Positions 24,228 through 32,101 are shown, counted from the stretch's first letter. The stretch: 37,531 nucleotides of DNA from Syntrophorhabdus sp. (GCA_012719415.1 JAAYAK010000040.1:1-37531), one strand, 5' to 3'. The notes: generated from the letters alone by a model not told the origin. Numbers and translations: made by a program.

Positions 24228-24233
24228 AGAAGG

Positions 24234-24266
24234 GGTTCAAGGTTGCAAGGTTCAACAGGCGGTTGA
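24234..24266. repeat. One-armed GGTTCAAG repeat
   Basis: Three units of the GGTTCAAG type directly after the guaA-like stop, related to the elements at 3302 and 19610. Confidence 0.5.
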
Positions 24267-24299
24267 CGAAGTGATCTCTGAAGGCGGTTCGTACTCATT

Positions 24300-24380
24300 C
24301 GTCATTCCGGCGAAGGCCGGAATCCAGGAAAAACGAGGAGTTAGAAAAACCTCTGGATTCCGGCCTTCGCCGGAATGACG
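24300..24380. repeat. 28-bp perfect inverted repeat (REP/MITE-like palindrome)
   Basis: Arms at 24300-24327 and 24353-24380 are perfect reverse complements, with a 25-bp spacer. Each arm is itself a hairpin, ATTCCGGCGAAGGCCGGAAT. Outside, CTCATT and AATGAG extend the symmetry. A half element recurs at 35584-35611. This is typical of a dispersed palindromic repeat; it could also act as a transcription end. Confidence 0.8.
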
Positions 24381-24437
24381 TAGAAAATGAGTTTATCAAC
24401 AGCCTGTCAAGGGTTTAGGGGCGAGGAAAAAGGGCGG

Positions 24438-25286
24438 ATGATCAACCGGGGGTTCGTTATCAGGCGGATGACGCTCGAGGATGTTGAGGTTGCCGTGGAA
24501 TGGGCGGCGGAGGAAGGGTGGAACCCGGGACTCACCGACGCCGCCTGTTTTTACCACGCGGACCCCGATGGTTTCTTCATCGGGGAAGTGGACGGCCGTC
24601 CGGTGGGGTGCGTCTCGGCCGTGTCCTACGGTGAATCCTTCGGTTTTATAGGCTTCTACATCGTCCGCAAGGAACTGCGCGGAAAATGGTACGGTGTTGA
24701 GCTTGGAAGATGGGCGATGAGCCGTCTCGGCGCCCGTAACATCGGCATAGACGGAGTGGTGGCAAAGATCAGGAACTATGAGAAGTTCGGTTTCACCCTC
24801 GCCCACAGGAACATCCGCTACAAGGGCCGGGGAAGCGGGGCATCGAACCCCGCGGGCATCGTCGATCTCACAACCCTCCCCTTCGATGCCGTCGTCTCCT
24901 ACGATTCGGGCATCTTCCCCGCGCGACGGGCAAGGTTCCTCGAAAAGTGGATCATCCGCCCCGACGGGACGGCCCTGGGTCTTGCCGAAGGTGGCAGGAT
25001 CAAAGGCTACGGTGTCATACGCCCCTGCAGGACGGGGTTCAAAATAGGACCTCTTTTCGCCGATTCTCCCGATATCGCCGAACAGTTGTTCGACGCGCTG
25101 ACAGGAAACGTGCCGGAGCGGGCGCCGGTGTTCCTGGACATCCCGGCAAACAATCCGGCTGCGGTCGCCTTCGTGCGGGACCACGGCATGACATCCGTGT
25201 TCGAAACAGGCAGGATGTACAGCAGGGAGGCTCCCGCCGTTCCCATGGAGAAGGTCTTCGGCATCACGAGTTTCGAGCTCGGCTGA
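24438..25286 (+). CDS. GNAT-family acetyltransferase (two-domain)
   Basis: 282 residues. The N-terminal GNAT domain has the acetyl-CoA region IVRKELRGKWYGVELGR near residues 75-91, matching motif A with its R/Q-x-x-G-x-G/A loop partly changed. After it comes NYEKFGF, the usual C-terminal strand. A second domain (about 130-280), of the kind seen in two-domain YitH-like acetyltransferases, contains DIPANNPAAVAF. The acceptor is unknown. The start at 24438 has AAGGGCGG ahead; the open frame begins at 24387 without support. Confidence 0.85.
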   Translation: MINRGFVIRRMTLEDVEVAVEWAAEEGWNPGLTDAACFYHADPDGFFIGEVDGRPVGCVSAVSYGESFGFIGFYIVRKELRGKWYGVELGRWAMSRLGARNIGIDGVVAKIRNYEKFGFTLAHRNIRYKGRGSGASNPAGIVDLTTLPFDAVVSYDSGIFPARRARFLEKWIIRPDGTALGLAEGGRIKGYGVIRPCRTGFKIGPLFADSPDIAEQLFDALTGNVPERAPVFLDIPANNPAAVAFVRDHGMTSVFETGRMYSREAPAVPMEKVFGITSFELG

Positions 25287-25306
25287 GGGAGCCGGAGATC
25301 CCTCAG
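25283..25306. terminator. Perfect 8-bp hairpin at the acetyltransferase stop codon
   Basis: CTGAGGGA (25283-25290) pairs with TCCCTCAG (25299-25306) and includes the TGA stop. No U-tract follows, so it may stabilise the 3' end or end transcription weakly. Confidence 0.45.
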
Positions 25307-25372
25307 CAATTCCCCTGAAAAGCGGCTATACTTGAATTAGGCAGAGATCATACGCAAAGGAGATGATGTGCG

Positions 25373-25777
25373 ATGCTCATGCCGACAAGGATACTTGTGC
25401 CCACCGATTTTTCGGAGCATTCCGACAAGGCGCTGAAACAGGCCCTCGACATCGCAAGAGAGTACCAGGCCAAGGTCTTCGTCACCCACGTGATAGCTGT
25501 CATTCGCCCGGAGTTCGAGAACGTTCTGCGATGGGAGGCGCAGGAAAGACTGAGAAACCAGCTCGACAGGGTCCCCCGGGCCGGGAGCCTCGATGTGGCA
25601 ACCGATGTGCGGACGGGTATCGTCTATGAAGAGATACTGAAGGAAAGCGAGGAGAAGGGGATCGACCTCATCGTGATCGCCTCCCTCGGCCAATCGGGTA
25701 TCGCGAAATATCTTGTTGGCGGGGTGGCAAGGAACGTGCTGAAAGGCTCGAAATGCCCCGTGCTGCTCACGAGGTGA
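25373..25777 (+). CDS. Universal stress protein (UspA family)
   Basis: 134 residues, a single Usp domain. It opens with ILVPTDFSEHSDKAL, with the nucleotide-contacting Asp, and ends with the glycine-rich GQSGIAKYLVGGVARNVL and CPVLL, as in ATP-binding members. It forms cytoplasmic dimers that help survival under stress. AAGGAG lies about 10 bases before the ATG; an in-frame ATG six bases on is possible. Confidence 0.93.
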   Translation: MLMPTRILVPTDFSEHSDKALKQALDIAREYQAKVFVTHVIAVIRPEFENVLRWEAQERLRNQLDRVPRAGSLDVATDVRTGIVYEEILKESEEKGIDLIVIASLGQSGIAKYLVGGVARNVLKGSKCPVLLTR

Positions 25778-25863
25778 GAAACACGGGAGACCCCCGCCGC
25801 GCCGGGCCGGGGGATACGCGGGCATATCCTGGCACCGCGAGGCATGCAAAAGGGGGTGTGCTG

Positions 25864-26166
25864 ATGTATACGCGACTGATCCTGGTCAACTTCGGACCGG
25901 GGATGCATTCAACGGGGGAGATGGTGGCCGACACATTTGCCCCCATTTACAAGACGATGAGAGGATTCAAGGGGGCCACATTCTTTGCCGACCGTGATAC
26001 GGGAGAATGCGGCGCGTTGAGCCTCTGGGAATCGAAGGAAGATGCCGAAGCCGCCACAGTGAGCCTGTGGCCGAAGCTGCAGCAGGTCGCGGGCGGCCTT
26101 CTCAAAGGGCCGCCGCTCGTGCGGACCTTTGAGCTGTACGAACCGAAGGAACTGCCGCCCGAATAG
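25864..26166 (+). CDS. ABM-like dimeric alpha/beta-barrel protein
   Basis: 100 residues with the ferredoxin-like pattern of the antibiotic biosynthesis monooxygenase superfamily: strand YTRLILVNF, helix, then FKGATFFAD and GALSLWESKEDAEAA, the last being a strong family signature. Members bind small ligands or heme or act as monooxygenases; no catalytic claim is possible here. GGGGGTG precedes the ATG. A GC-rich hairpin (CCCCCG/CGGGGG) separates it from the stress protein. Confidence 0.75.
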   Translation: MYTRLILVNFGPGMHSTGEMVADTFAPIYKTMRGFKGATFFADRDTGECGALSLWESKEDAEAATVSLWPKLQQVAGGLLKGPPLVRTFELYEPKELPPE

Positions 26167-26169
26167 GAC

Positions 26170-26197
26170 TTGACAGATGAAGAAGACGTGCTATTAC
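26170..26197 (+). promoter_or_regulatory. Promoter for the candidate small RNA
   Basis: TTGACA (26170-26175), a 16-bp spacer and TATTAC (26192-26197). The -35 is consensus and the -10 is a 4/6 match. Confidence 0.45.
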
Positions 26198-26204
26198 TGT
26201 ACTA

Positions 26205-26352
26205 TATAGGGCGGATAAGCCCAGGCAACGAGTAAATGAAGGGACTATCTGAGTCGAAGGAGCCCAACTTCGAACCTCTTCATTGAAAGTCGAAAACAGG
26301 ATTCAAACGCGCGTGAACCTGTCGCAGCCTGGATATCCACCCTCTTTTTTTG
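26205..26352 (+). ncRNA. Candidate structured small RNA
   Basis: No ORF. A closing stem pairs GGATA (26213-26217) and CCAGGC (26221-26226) with GCCTGG (26327-26332) and TATCC (26334-26338). Inside are two hairpins: AATGAAG/CTTCATT (26235-26241 with 26278-26284) enclosing TCGAAG/CTTCGA (26254-26259 with 26268-26273), and CAGG-TTCA/TGAA-CCTG with one bulged A (26297-26305 with 26314-26321). A seven-T tract at 26345-26351 follows the closing stem. Promoter, three-way-junction-like fold and U-tract together support a discrete transcript of about 145 nt. It does not resemble SRP RNA, tmRNA or RNase P RNA as I know them. Several GGA motifs are present, as in CsrA-binding RNAs, but their loop placement is not convincing. 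Confidence 0.55.
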
Positions 26353-26484
26353 CGGCTTTCACGGTCCCTGCAGATCAAGGGCACCGGGGTCACGGTCAGG
26401 GTGCCGCCCGGTCCCCGTCACCATGCCATGCGCGGGCCGCTGACAGCCTGGGGGTAGGAAGCGCCAGGTCAAACGAGGGGGCCT

Positions 26485-26513
26485 TTGACACTCAGGTGCT
26501 TTTATGCTAACAT
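26485..26513 (+). promoter_or_regulatory. Strong sigma70-type promoter upstream of the rnk-like gene
   Basis: TTGACA (26485-26490), exactly 17 bp, TAACAT (26508-26513). Transcription from here would give the rnk-like gene an untranslated leader of about 265 bases. Apart from this promoter and the RNA above, 26353-26785 shows no supported gene. Confidence 0.65.
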
Positions 26514-26785
26514 TCCTCATGTCCATCACGCCGACAGACGGTTTCCGTTACATCTTCCATCTCCCCGTGGACATTCCCAGGCTCGCCTTCAAGACAGCTC
26601 TTTAATACTGGATACCGAGCGCATCACCGGGGCGGGAAGCCGCACGCTTCCTTGGGTCCGATGGTGACCGCGATGCTCTTAAGGCGCTTGATGTCATGCA
26701 CATGGGGAACAATGAGACGGACCAAGACGTGATCGGCATGACGAAGGAACCCTCCTTCGCCAAAGAACGTACAGGGGGTGACGTT

Positions 26786-27193
26786 ATGAAGACTGGCGAA
26801 ATCTACATAACGGAGCACGACATGCGGAGGCTTCGGGCGTTGATCGAGATATACGGTGGGAGCGATAAACCCTATCTCGACCGCCTGGAGGAAGAACTCG
26901 ACAGGGCGAAGGTGGTAGGCCCCAGGGAGATTCCCGCAGACGTCGTCACCATGAACTCCGTCGTCCGCATCAGGGACCTCGATACCGGCGAAGAAAGGTC
27001 CTTCGCCCTTGTGTTCCCCAACAAGACGGCCATGGGTGAAAAGGCCATCTCCGTTCTGGCGCCCATCGGGACCGCTCTCATCGGTTGCCGCGAAGGTGAC
27101 AACCTCAACTGGGAGGTCCCGGCAGGAACAAGGAGAATACAGATAACCCAGATCGTCTACCAACCGGAGAGGATCGGCAACTATGACCTCTAG
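26786..27193 (+). CDS. rnk: Rnk-like GreA/GreB-family transcription factor
   Basis: 135 residues. A short N-terminal helical part (TEHDMRRLRALIE) is followed by a GreA/GreB C-terminal domain: SVVRIRDLDTGEERSFALVFP, ISVLAPIGTALIGCREGD and IQITQIVYQPE. Rnk proteins bind RNA polymerase in the secondary channel without the long GreA coiled coil and affect nucleoside diphosphate kinase levels in E. coli. The start at 26786 has GGGGGTGA ahead; the upstream open frame lacks homology. Confidence 0.88.
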   Translation: MKTGEIYITEHDMRRLRALIEIYGGSDKPYLDRLEEELDRAKVVGPREIPADVVTMNSVVRIRDLDTGEERSFALVFPNKTAMGEKAISVLAPIGTALIGCREGDNLNWEVPAGTRRIQITQIVYQPERIGNYDL

Positions 27194-27247
27194 CCCGGAT
27201 GGAAAACACCCCCCGGTCTGTGCTACATTCTCACGGAAGGAGATGGT

Positions 27248-27901
27248 ATGTATCCGGACTCTGCAGCATGTAATGTGGATGTAGTCCTCTTTGACTTCGG
27301 CGGCGTTCTCGCCGACGAAGGGTTCGCGAACGGCCTCAAGGCCATCGCGCAAAGACACGGCCTCGACGAAACGGACTTCATCAACCTCGCCCGCGACCTC
27401 ATCCACAGGACAGGCTACATAACTGGTCGGGGCCGTGAACCCTCATACTGGCAGGCCATCCGCAGGGCCACGGGAATCACCGGGGACGATGCCACCCTTC
27501 GGAACGAGATCCTGTCCCGCTTCATCCCCCGGCCCTATATGATCCACATCGTGAAGAGACTGCGAACGGCGGGCATCCGTGTCGTCATACTCAGCGATCA
27601 GACCAACTGGCTCGATGAACTCAACGAACTGCACCGCTTCTTCAAGCACTTCAACATTGTCTACAACAGCTATCATCTCGGGAAGAGCAAGGCCGACCCC
27701 ACGCACTTCTCCGACACCGTCTCCAAACTTCACGCCGCACCGGACCGCATGCTCTTCATCGACGACGACGAAGGCCACTGCGAAAGGGCCCGCATGGCAG
27801 GCATAAACGCAATCCGCTTCACCGGCCGGGAACAATTCCTCACAGACCTCTCCCAATACTGCCCCGGAGACTGGACGGAACAAAGAGAAGACACAGTCTG
27901 A
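27248..27901 (+). CDS. HAD-superfamily hydrolase (YihX-like)
   Basis: 217 residues. Motif I is LFDFGGVLAD, with the nucleophile Asp16 but Gly at the +2 position, as in the YihX and epoxide-hydrolase-N-terminal group. Motif II is VVILSDQTN, and motif III/IV is GKSKADPTHF with FIDDDEGHCERAR. It probably removes phosphate from a sugar phosphate or nucleotide in the cytoplasm. AAGGAGATGG stands just before the ATG. Confidence 0.9.
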   Translation: MYPDSAACNVDVVLFDFGGVLADEGFANGLKAIAQRHGLDETDFINLARDLIHRTGYITGRGREPSYWQAIRRATGITGDDATLRNEILSRFIPRPYMIHIVKRLRTAGIRVVILSDQTNWLDELNELHRFFKHFNIVYNSYHLGKSKADPTHFSDTVSKLHAAPDRMLFIDDDEGHCERARMAGINAIRFTGREQFLTDLSQYCPGDWTEQREDTV

Positions 27902-27904
27902 AGG

Positions 27905-28062
27905 ATTTGCCTCTCGCCCGTTCCTCACTTCGTTCGTCTCTCAAGCCCGCAAAAGACGCAGAGAAAAGATTCGGCCGGATTTCGAAGCCTCCCAAAATCC
28001 GGCCGGCTTTGCATCCCGCTGAAGCGGGAGGCAAAGGAGAGAGTTTTCCTTTTAGGTGGAAA
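27905..28062 (+). repeat. Large intergenic inverted element, left copy
   Basis: It contains CTCTCGCCCG, GACGCAGAGAAAAGATT, a 10-bp hairpin GGCCGGATTT/AAATCCGGCC and a small hairpin CCCGCT/AGCGGG. The same order of blocks occurs in reverse complement at 28186-28362. No ORF. The spacer 28063-28185 holds a tandem of ATAGGACC-like units. Confidence 0.7.
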
Positions 28063-28185
28063 TGATGGGGAGAGGATAGGAGTTGTGGGGTGAGGTAGTG
28101 TAGGAGGCTGGAGGATGGTTATAGGACCCATCGGACATATAGGACCTATAGGCCCTATGACGACAGGGGGGGATGAGGGGGGATA

Positions 28186-28362
28186 ACTCCTTCAGGATAA
28201 AAAAACTGTTCCTTTCTCTCCCGACGGGACGGCGGGACGAGAAGGCCGCCGGATCTTGGGAGGCTCCAAGATCCGGCGGCAATCTTTTCTCTCTTTTCAG
28301 TCTTTCTCTGCGTCCTTTGCGAACTCGAGCGAAGCGGGCGAGAGATAATGTCTTTGTCTTTC
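28186..28362 (-). repeat. Large intergenic inverted element, right copy
   Basis: Reverse-oriented copy of 27905-28062. It includes the perfect 15-bp stem at 28245-28280 and the GACGCAGAGAAA and CTCTCGCCCG blocks near the right end. It abuts the stop of the GGGtGRT gene. Confidence 0.7.
28245..28297 (+). terminator. Intrinsic terminator, 15-bp stem with T-rich tail
   Basis: A 15-bp perfect stem (28245-28259 with 28266-28280) and a 6-base loop are followed by AATCTTTTCTCTCTTTTC. It can end plus-strand transcripts from the HAD gene before the convergent gene. A weaker hairpin with an A7 run at 28198-28204 could serve the minus strand. Confidence 0.6.
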
Positions 28363-28364
28363 GC

Positions 28365-29360
28365 CTACCCCGCCTGCTCTATCGCCACCGCTACCGAGAC
28401 GGTCGCGCCGACCATGGGGTTGTTGCCCATGCCGAGGAAGCCCATCATCTCGACGTGCGCCGGAACCGATGACGAGCCCGCGAACTGCGCGTCCGAATGC
28501 ATCCGGCCCATCGTGTCCGTCATGCCGTATGATGCCGGGCCCGCTGCCATGTTGTCGGGATGGAGCGTCCGGCCCGTGCCTCCCCCCGACGCGACGGAGA
28601 AATACTTCCGTCCAGCCTCGTTGCACTCCTTCTTGTAGGTGCCGGCAACGGGATGCTGGAAGCGGGTCGGGTTCGTCGAGTTCCCGGTGATGGAGACATC
28701 CACCTTCTCGTGGTGCATGATGGCGACGCCTTCGCGCACGTCATCCGCCCCATAGCACCTCACCGCCGCCCTGTCGCCCTTCGAATAGGGCCGGCTTTCC
28801 ACGATCTCCAGCTTTCCCGAGTGATAGTCGAATTTGGTCCGCACGTACGTGAAGCCGTTTATCCGGGAAATGATCTGCGCCGCGTCCTTCCCGAGACCGT
28901 TGAGGACGACGTGCAGGGGTTCCTTCCTGACCTTGTTCGCCGATTTGGCGATGCCGATGGCCCCTTCCGCGGCGGCAAAGGATTCATGTCCCGCGACAAA
29001 GGCAAAACATTTCGTATCCTCCCTCAAAAGCATGGCGGCAAGATTCCCGTGCCCCAGTCCCACCGTCCGGTCATCGGCAACGGAACCGGGAATGCAGAAG
29101 GCCTGCAGGCCCTCGCCTATTGCCTCGGCCGCATCCGCCGCCTTCGTGCGGCCTTTCTTTATGGCGATGGCCGCCCCAACAATGTACGCCCATCCAGCGT
29201 TCTCGAAACATATCGGCTGGGTTTCCTTCGCTATCCTGTACGGATCTATGCCCTTCGCGTCACAGATCGCCTTCGCGTCCTCTATCGACTTGATCCCGTA
29301 TTTACTCAACACGGTATTGATCTGCCCGATCCTTCTATCGTAGTTCTCGAAAAGTGCCAT
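28365..29360 (-). CDS. GGGtGRT-family protein
   Basis: A 331-residue protein with the name-giving motif GGGTGRT at residues 259-265 in VASGGGTGRTLHPDN. Other Gly/Ala-rich stretches (GWAYIVGAAIAI and the C-terminal MGFLGMGNNPMVGATVSVAVA) are near-hydrophobic but not clear membrane spans. The family is conserved in anaerobes; its function is unknown. It follows the IscU-like gene by 14 bases in the same direction, the usual partner for this family, so a shared Fe-S role is likely. AAGGAGGG stands before the start. Confidence 0.92.
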   Translation of the reverse strand: MALFENYDRRIGQINTVLSKYGIKSIEDAKAICDAKGIDPYRIAKETQPICFENAGWAYIVGAAIAIKKGRTKAADAAEAIGEGLQAFCIPGSVADDRTVGLGHGNLAAMLLREDTKCFAFVAGHESFAAAEGAIGIAKSANKVRKEPLHVVLNGLGKDAAQIISRINGFTYVRTKFDYHSGKLEIVESRPYSKGDRAAVRCYGADDVREGVAIMHHEKVDVSITGNSTNPTRFQHPVAGTYKKECNEAGRKYFSVASGGGTGRTLHPDNMAAGPASYGMTDTMGRMHSDAQFAGSSSVPAHVEMMGFLGMGNNPMVGATVSVAVAIEQAG

Positions 29361-29374
29361 ATCGTCATCCCTCC

Positions 29375-30067
29375 TTATTCATGCCTGGGGTCAATGAGCT
29401 TCACGGCCTCGTCGACCCTTCCGTATTTCCCGGAAGCCTTCTGAAGGGCCTCGTTGGCGTCCATGCCCTTCGCTATCATCTCCATCATCCTGCCCAGGCT
29501 CACGAATTCGTACCCGATTATCTCGTTGTTCTCGTCGAGGGCTATCTTTCGTACGTAACCCTCGGTCATCTCAAGGTACCGGGGTCCTTTTGCCACGGTC
29601 CCGTACATGGTGGCGATCTGGCTGCGCAGTCCCTTCCCCAGGTCCTCGAGCCCGGCACCTATCGCGAGCCCGCCCTCGGAGAATGCCGACTGGCTCCTGC
29701 CGTAAACGATCTGGAGGAAGAGTTCCCTCATCGCCGTGTTTATCGCGTCACAAACGAGGTCCGTGTTGAGCGCCTCGAGTATGGTCTTGCCGGGCAGTAT
29801 CTCGCAGGCCATGGCGGCCGAATGGGTCATGCCCGAGCATCCGAGCGCCTCAACAAGCGCCTCCTCGATGATCCCGTCCTTGACGTTGAGCGTCAGCTTG
29901 CACGTCCCCTGCTGGGGGGCGCACCAGCCTATACCATGCGTAAAAGCGCATATATCCTTGATCTCCTTTACCTGCGTCCATTTGCCTTCCTGCGGTATCG
30001 GCGCCGGGCCATGGTCTGCCCCTTTCGTTACGGAGCACATCTTCTCCACTTCCTGAGAGTACATCAT
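29375..30067 (-). CDS. IscU/NifU-N-like Fe-S scaffold protein
   Basis: 230 residues. The NifU N-terminal fold is shown by CKLTLNVKDGIIEEALVEA, then GCSGM at Cys77 followed by a small-residue helix and LPGKTILEAL, matching the IscU GCG-plus-helix and the G-K-T-x-x-E-A motif. Extra cysteines lie at 40, 49 and 56 (CAFTHGIGWC). The C-terminal half is specific to the GGGtGRT-associated group. It should assemble or carry a cluster for a partner. The start at 30067 is preceded by AAGGAGG. Confidence 0.85.
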   Translation of the reverse strand: MMYSQEVEKMCSVTKGADHGPAPIPQEGKWTQVKEIKDICAFTHGIGWCAPQQGTCKLTLNVKDGIIEEALVEALGCSGMTHSAAMACEILPGKTILEALNTDLVCDAINTAMRELFLQIVYGRSQSAFSEGGLAIGAGLEDLGKGLRSQIATMYGTVAKGPRYLEMTEGYVRKIALDENNEIIGYEFVSLGRMMEMIAKGMDANEALQKASGKYGRVDEAVKLIDPRHE

Positions 30068-30169
30068 GAGCGTATATCCTCCTTGGTTGGTTTTTTGCGG
30101 TCAGTCAGCGTGAAAAGACAAAGCGCCTATAGTATACTACTCCGTCGGGGCTGATGTCATGAAGGAAAC

Positions 30170-30362
30170 GGGTTAGAACCGATAAGACGGTTAGAACCGT
30201 TGGAGCCGCTGGAACCGTTAGAACGGAAGAGACAAGGCAGGAACAATCTCAAGCAGTTGGAATCCTGGGAAAGAGAAAGATTGCAGGGTCATCCAGCGAC
30301 AGAGGGTATTTCCGGTTCTTCCATTCTAACGGTTCTAACTGTTCCAACGGTTCTAACGGTCT
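30170..30362. repeat. Tandem 9-bp-unit inverted repeat element (GGTTAGAAC type)
   Basis: The left arm (30172-30225) has units GGTTAGAACC, GTTGGAGCC and GCTGGAACC. The right arm (30312-30362) repeats GGTTCTAAC and GTTCCAAC in reverse complement, ending in CTTTTT. No ORF in between. Confidence 0.7.
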
Positions 30363-30365
30363 TTT

Positions 30366-30869
30366 TCAGTATTCCTTCGTCTTTTTCCGCTTCTTTTCGA
30401 TCCTGGCCTCTTTTTCCTGTTCGTAGATGTCCTCGGTGAGAGTGGCTACGCGTTCGCGCCAGCGGGGGTCGTTCTTGTTGAGTTCGACCTCTTCGTAAAA
30501 GTCGGATATGCTGTGATTGAGAAGTTTGTAGGGGTTGTCTTCGGATTCTATGTCAAAGAAGGTGTGCCGCAGTTCGTGACGCAAGATCTTGACCCTGTCG
30601 AGATCGGTGATGTTCTCCCAGCATTTCTTGTCGAGGGTGATGATGTAATCGTACCCCTCGATGGCGTCGCCCCCGTTCTTCGTGAGGTGGCGCATAAGGT
30701 CGTTCGTCTTGATGATCCGGGCGAGGACGAGCATCCCGCCTGACTTCCTTTTTTTCAGGTCAAAGAGAACTTTTATCTTCGCGTTGACCAGTTCGGGAAA
30801 ATCCTGCGTCCTCACCTCCCTGAGCAGGGTGAGGACGTGGTCGTTCACTTCGTCATAGCGCAATCCCAT
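30366..30869 (-). CDS. Putative metallopeptidase-like protein (HELRH)
   Basis: 167 residues from the ATG at 30869, preceded by AGGAGG. The motif ILRHELRHTFFD is a zinc-binding HExxH variant, with a following Glu-rich stretch (YEEVELN) that could supply the third ligand. It resembles the putative phage metallopeptidase family. A lysine-rich tail follows. The frame opens further upstream without support. Whether it is an active protease is unknown. Confidence 0.75.
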   Translation of the reverse strand: MGLRYDEVNDHVLTLLREVRTQDFPELVNAKIKVLFDLKKRKSGGMLVLARIIKTNDLMRHLTKNGGDAIEGYDYIITLDKKCWENITDLDRVKILRHELRHTFFDIESEDNPYKLLNHSISDFYEEVELNKNDPRWRERVATLTEDIYEQEKEARIEKKRKKTKEY

Positions 30870-31035
30870 AGTGCCTCCTGAAGATGATGCGAGTATTAAG
30901 CGGACGGGGAAGATTACCACGAGGGGGCGTCAAAAAGCAAGGAACCGGGACAGGGGGGGCATCCTTGACACGAAGAGGACGGAACCGGTATAAGGAACAT
31001 GACGGATGCAAGGCACGAAAAAGAGGAGGATTACG

Positions 31036-32019
31036 ATGACAGTCGGCGGGACACGCGGCGGCTCATGGGTGAGAAGGATCCTCGTTGCGTGGTTCACCGT
31101 CTTTGCCGCGCTCTTTCTCACCGCCTGCTCCACCTCTTCGTCACTCCCGGAGCGCCAGGGGTTCGTTGAGGTCACGGGCGGCAGGGTCTGGTACCGCATC
31201 GTCGGCTCCGGCAGCGCCACCCCCGTGGTCGTTCTCCATGGCGGGCCCGGCGCCGCGAGCGACTACCTCAAACCCCTGGAAAGACTCGCCAAGGACAGAT
31301 CCGTCATCTTCTACGACCAGCTCGGCTGCGGCAGGTCGGAACGTCCCGCTGACAGGTCGCTCTGGCGCATCGAAAGGTTCGTTGAGGAGCTCTCGCAGCT
31401 GCGCGCGGCGCTCAAACTGAAGGAGATCCACCTCTACGGGCACTCCTGGGGGACAATGCTGGCTGTGGACTATATGCTGACGAATCCTTCCGGGGTAAAG
31501 AGCCTTATACTCGCTAGCCCGTGCCTCAGCGCAAAGCGATGGGTCGAGGACGCCAATGTCCTCATCGCGCAGCTTCCACCCGACACTCAGAGACTGATCC
31601 GCAGCCACGAGAAGGCGGGCACCACGGACTCCAGGGAATACGATGCGGCCGTCACGGAGTACCTCAAACGCCACCTGTGCCGTCTCGACCCCTGGCCGGA
31701 GGACCTGACACGGTCATTGGCCGCGTCGAACGCGGAGATATACAAGCAGATGTGGGGACCGAGCGAGTTCTACCCCACGGGCGACCTCAAGACATACGAC
31801 AGGGTGGACCGTCTCCGCGAGATCACGGTTCCCACCCTCTTCACCGCGGGCCGGTACGACGAGGCAACCCCCGGCGCGACAACCTGGTACAGTTCCCACC
31901 TTCCCGGCTCCACCGTCAGGATCTTCGAAAAAAGCTCCCACCTTGCGATGTTCGAGGAACAGGAAGAATATGTGAAGACCTTGAGGGAGTTTATGAAAAG
32001 AACAGAAGGCAGGTTATAG
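31036..32019 (+). CDS. Lipoprotein alpha/beta hydrolase, proline iminopeptidase-like
   Basis: 327 residues. A lipoprotein signal with a hydrophobic core and the lipobox LTAC (Cys31) should anchor it in the membrane, facing the periplasm. The hydrolase fold shows the oxyanion HGGPG (68-72), nucleophile elbow GHSWG (Ser137), an acid in AGRYDEATPG and a His in KSSHLAMFE. HGGPG and GHSWGT are typical of proline iminopeptidases; those are usually cytoplasmic, so the lipid anchor is less common. The start at 31036 is fixed by AGGAGG six bases ahead; the ATG at 31006 is not. Confidence 0.9.
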   Translation: MTVGGTRGGSWVRRILVAWFTVFAALFLTACSTSSSLPERQGFVEVTGGRVWYRIVGSGSATPVVVLHGGPGAASDYLKPLERLAKDRSVIFYDQLGCGRSERPADRSLWRIERFVEELSQLRAALKLKEIHLYGHSWGTMLAVDYMLTNPSGVKSLILASPCLSAKRWVEDANVLIAQLPPDTQRLIRSHEKAGTTDSREYDAAVTEYLKRHLCRLDPWPEDLTRSLAASNAEIYKQMWGPSEFYPTGDLKTYDRVDRLREITVPTLFTAGRYDEATPGATTWYSSHLPGSTVRIFEKSSHLAMFEEQEEYVKTLREFMKRTEGRL

Positions 32020-32100
32020 GTTATAGGCTATGGGCTATGGGGAAAGGCCACTCCCATCCTTCTGTGTCCATCACCCATGACCTATGACCCATTACCTGTC
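32014..32100. repeat. Tandem 7-bp-unit inverted repeat element (GGTTATA type)
   Basis: The left arm (32014-32042) repeats GGTTATA then GGCTATG. The right arm (32068-32098) carries the complement, CCATGAC CTATGAC CCATTAC. It sits between the convergent hydrolase and zinc-ribbon genes. Confidence 0.65.
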
Positions 32101-32101
32101 T

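Noticed and set aside
26205-26352. tRNA or SRP RNA identity for the structured segment
   Set aside because: No cloverleaf with a proper T-arm and no SRP tetraloop signature.
26519-26605. 28-codon ORF after the strong promoter as a gene
   Set aside because: Too short, no ribosome-binding site and no homology; kept only as a leaderless possibility.
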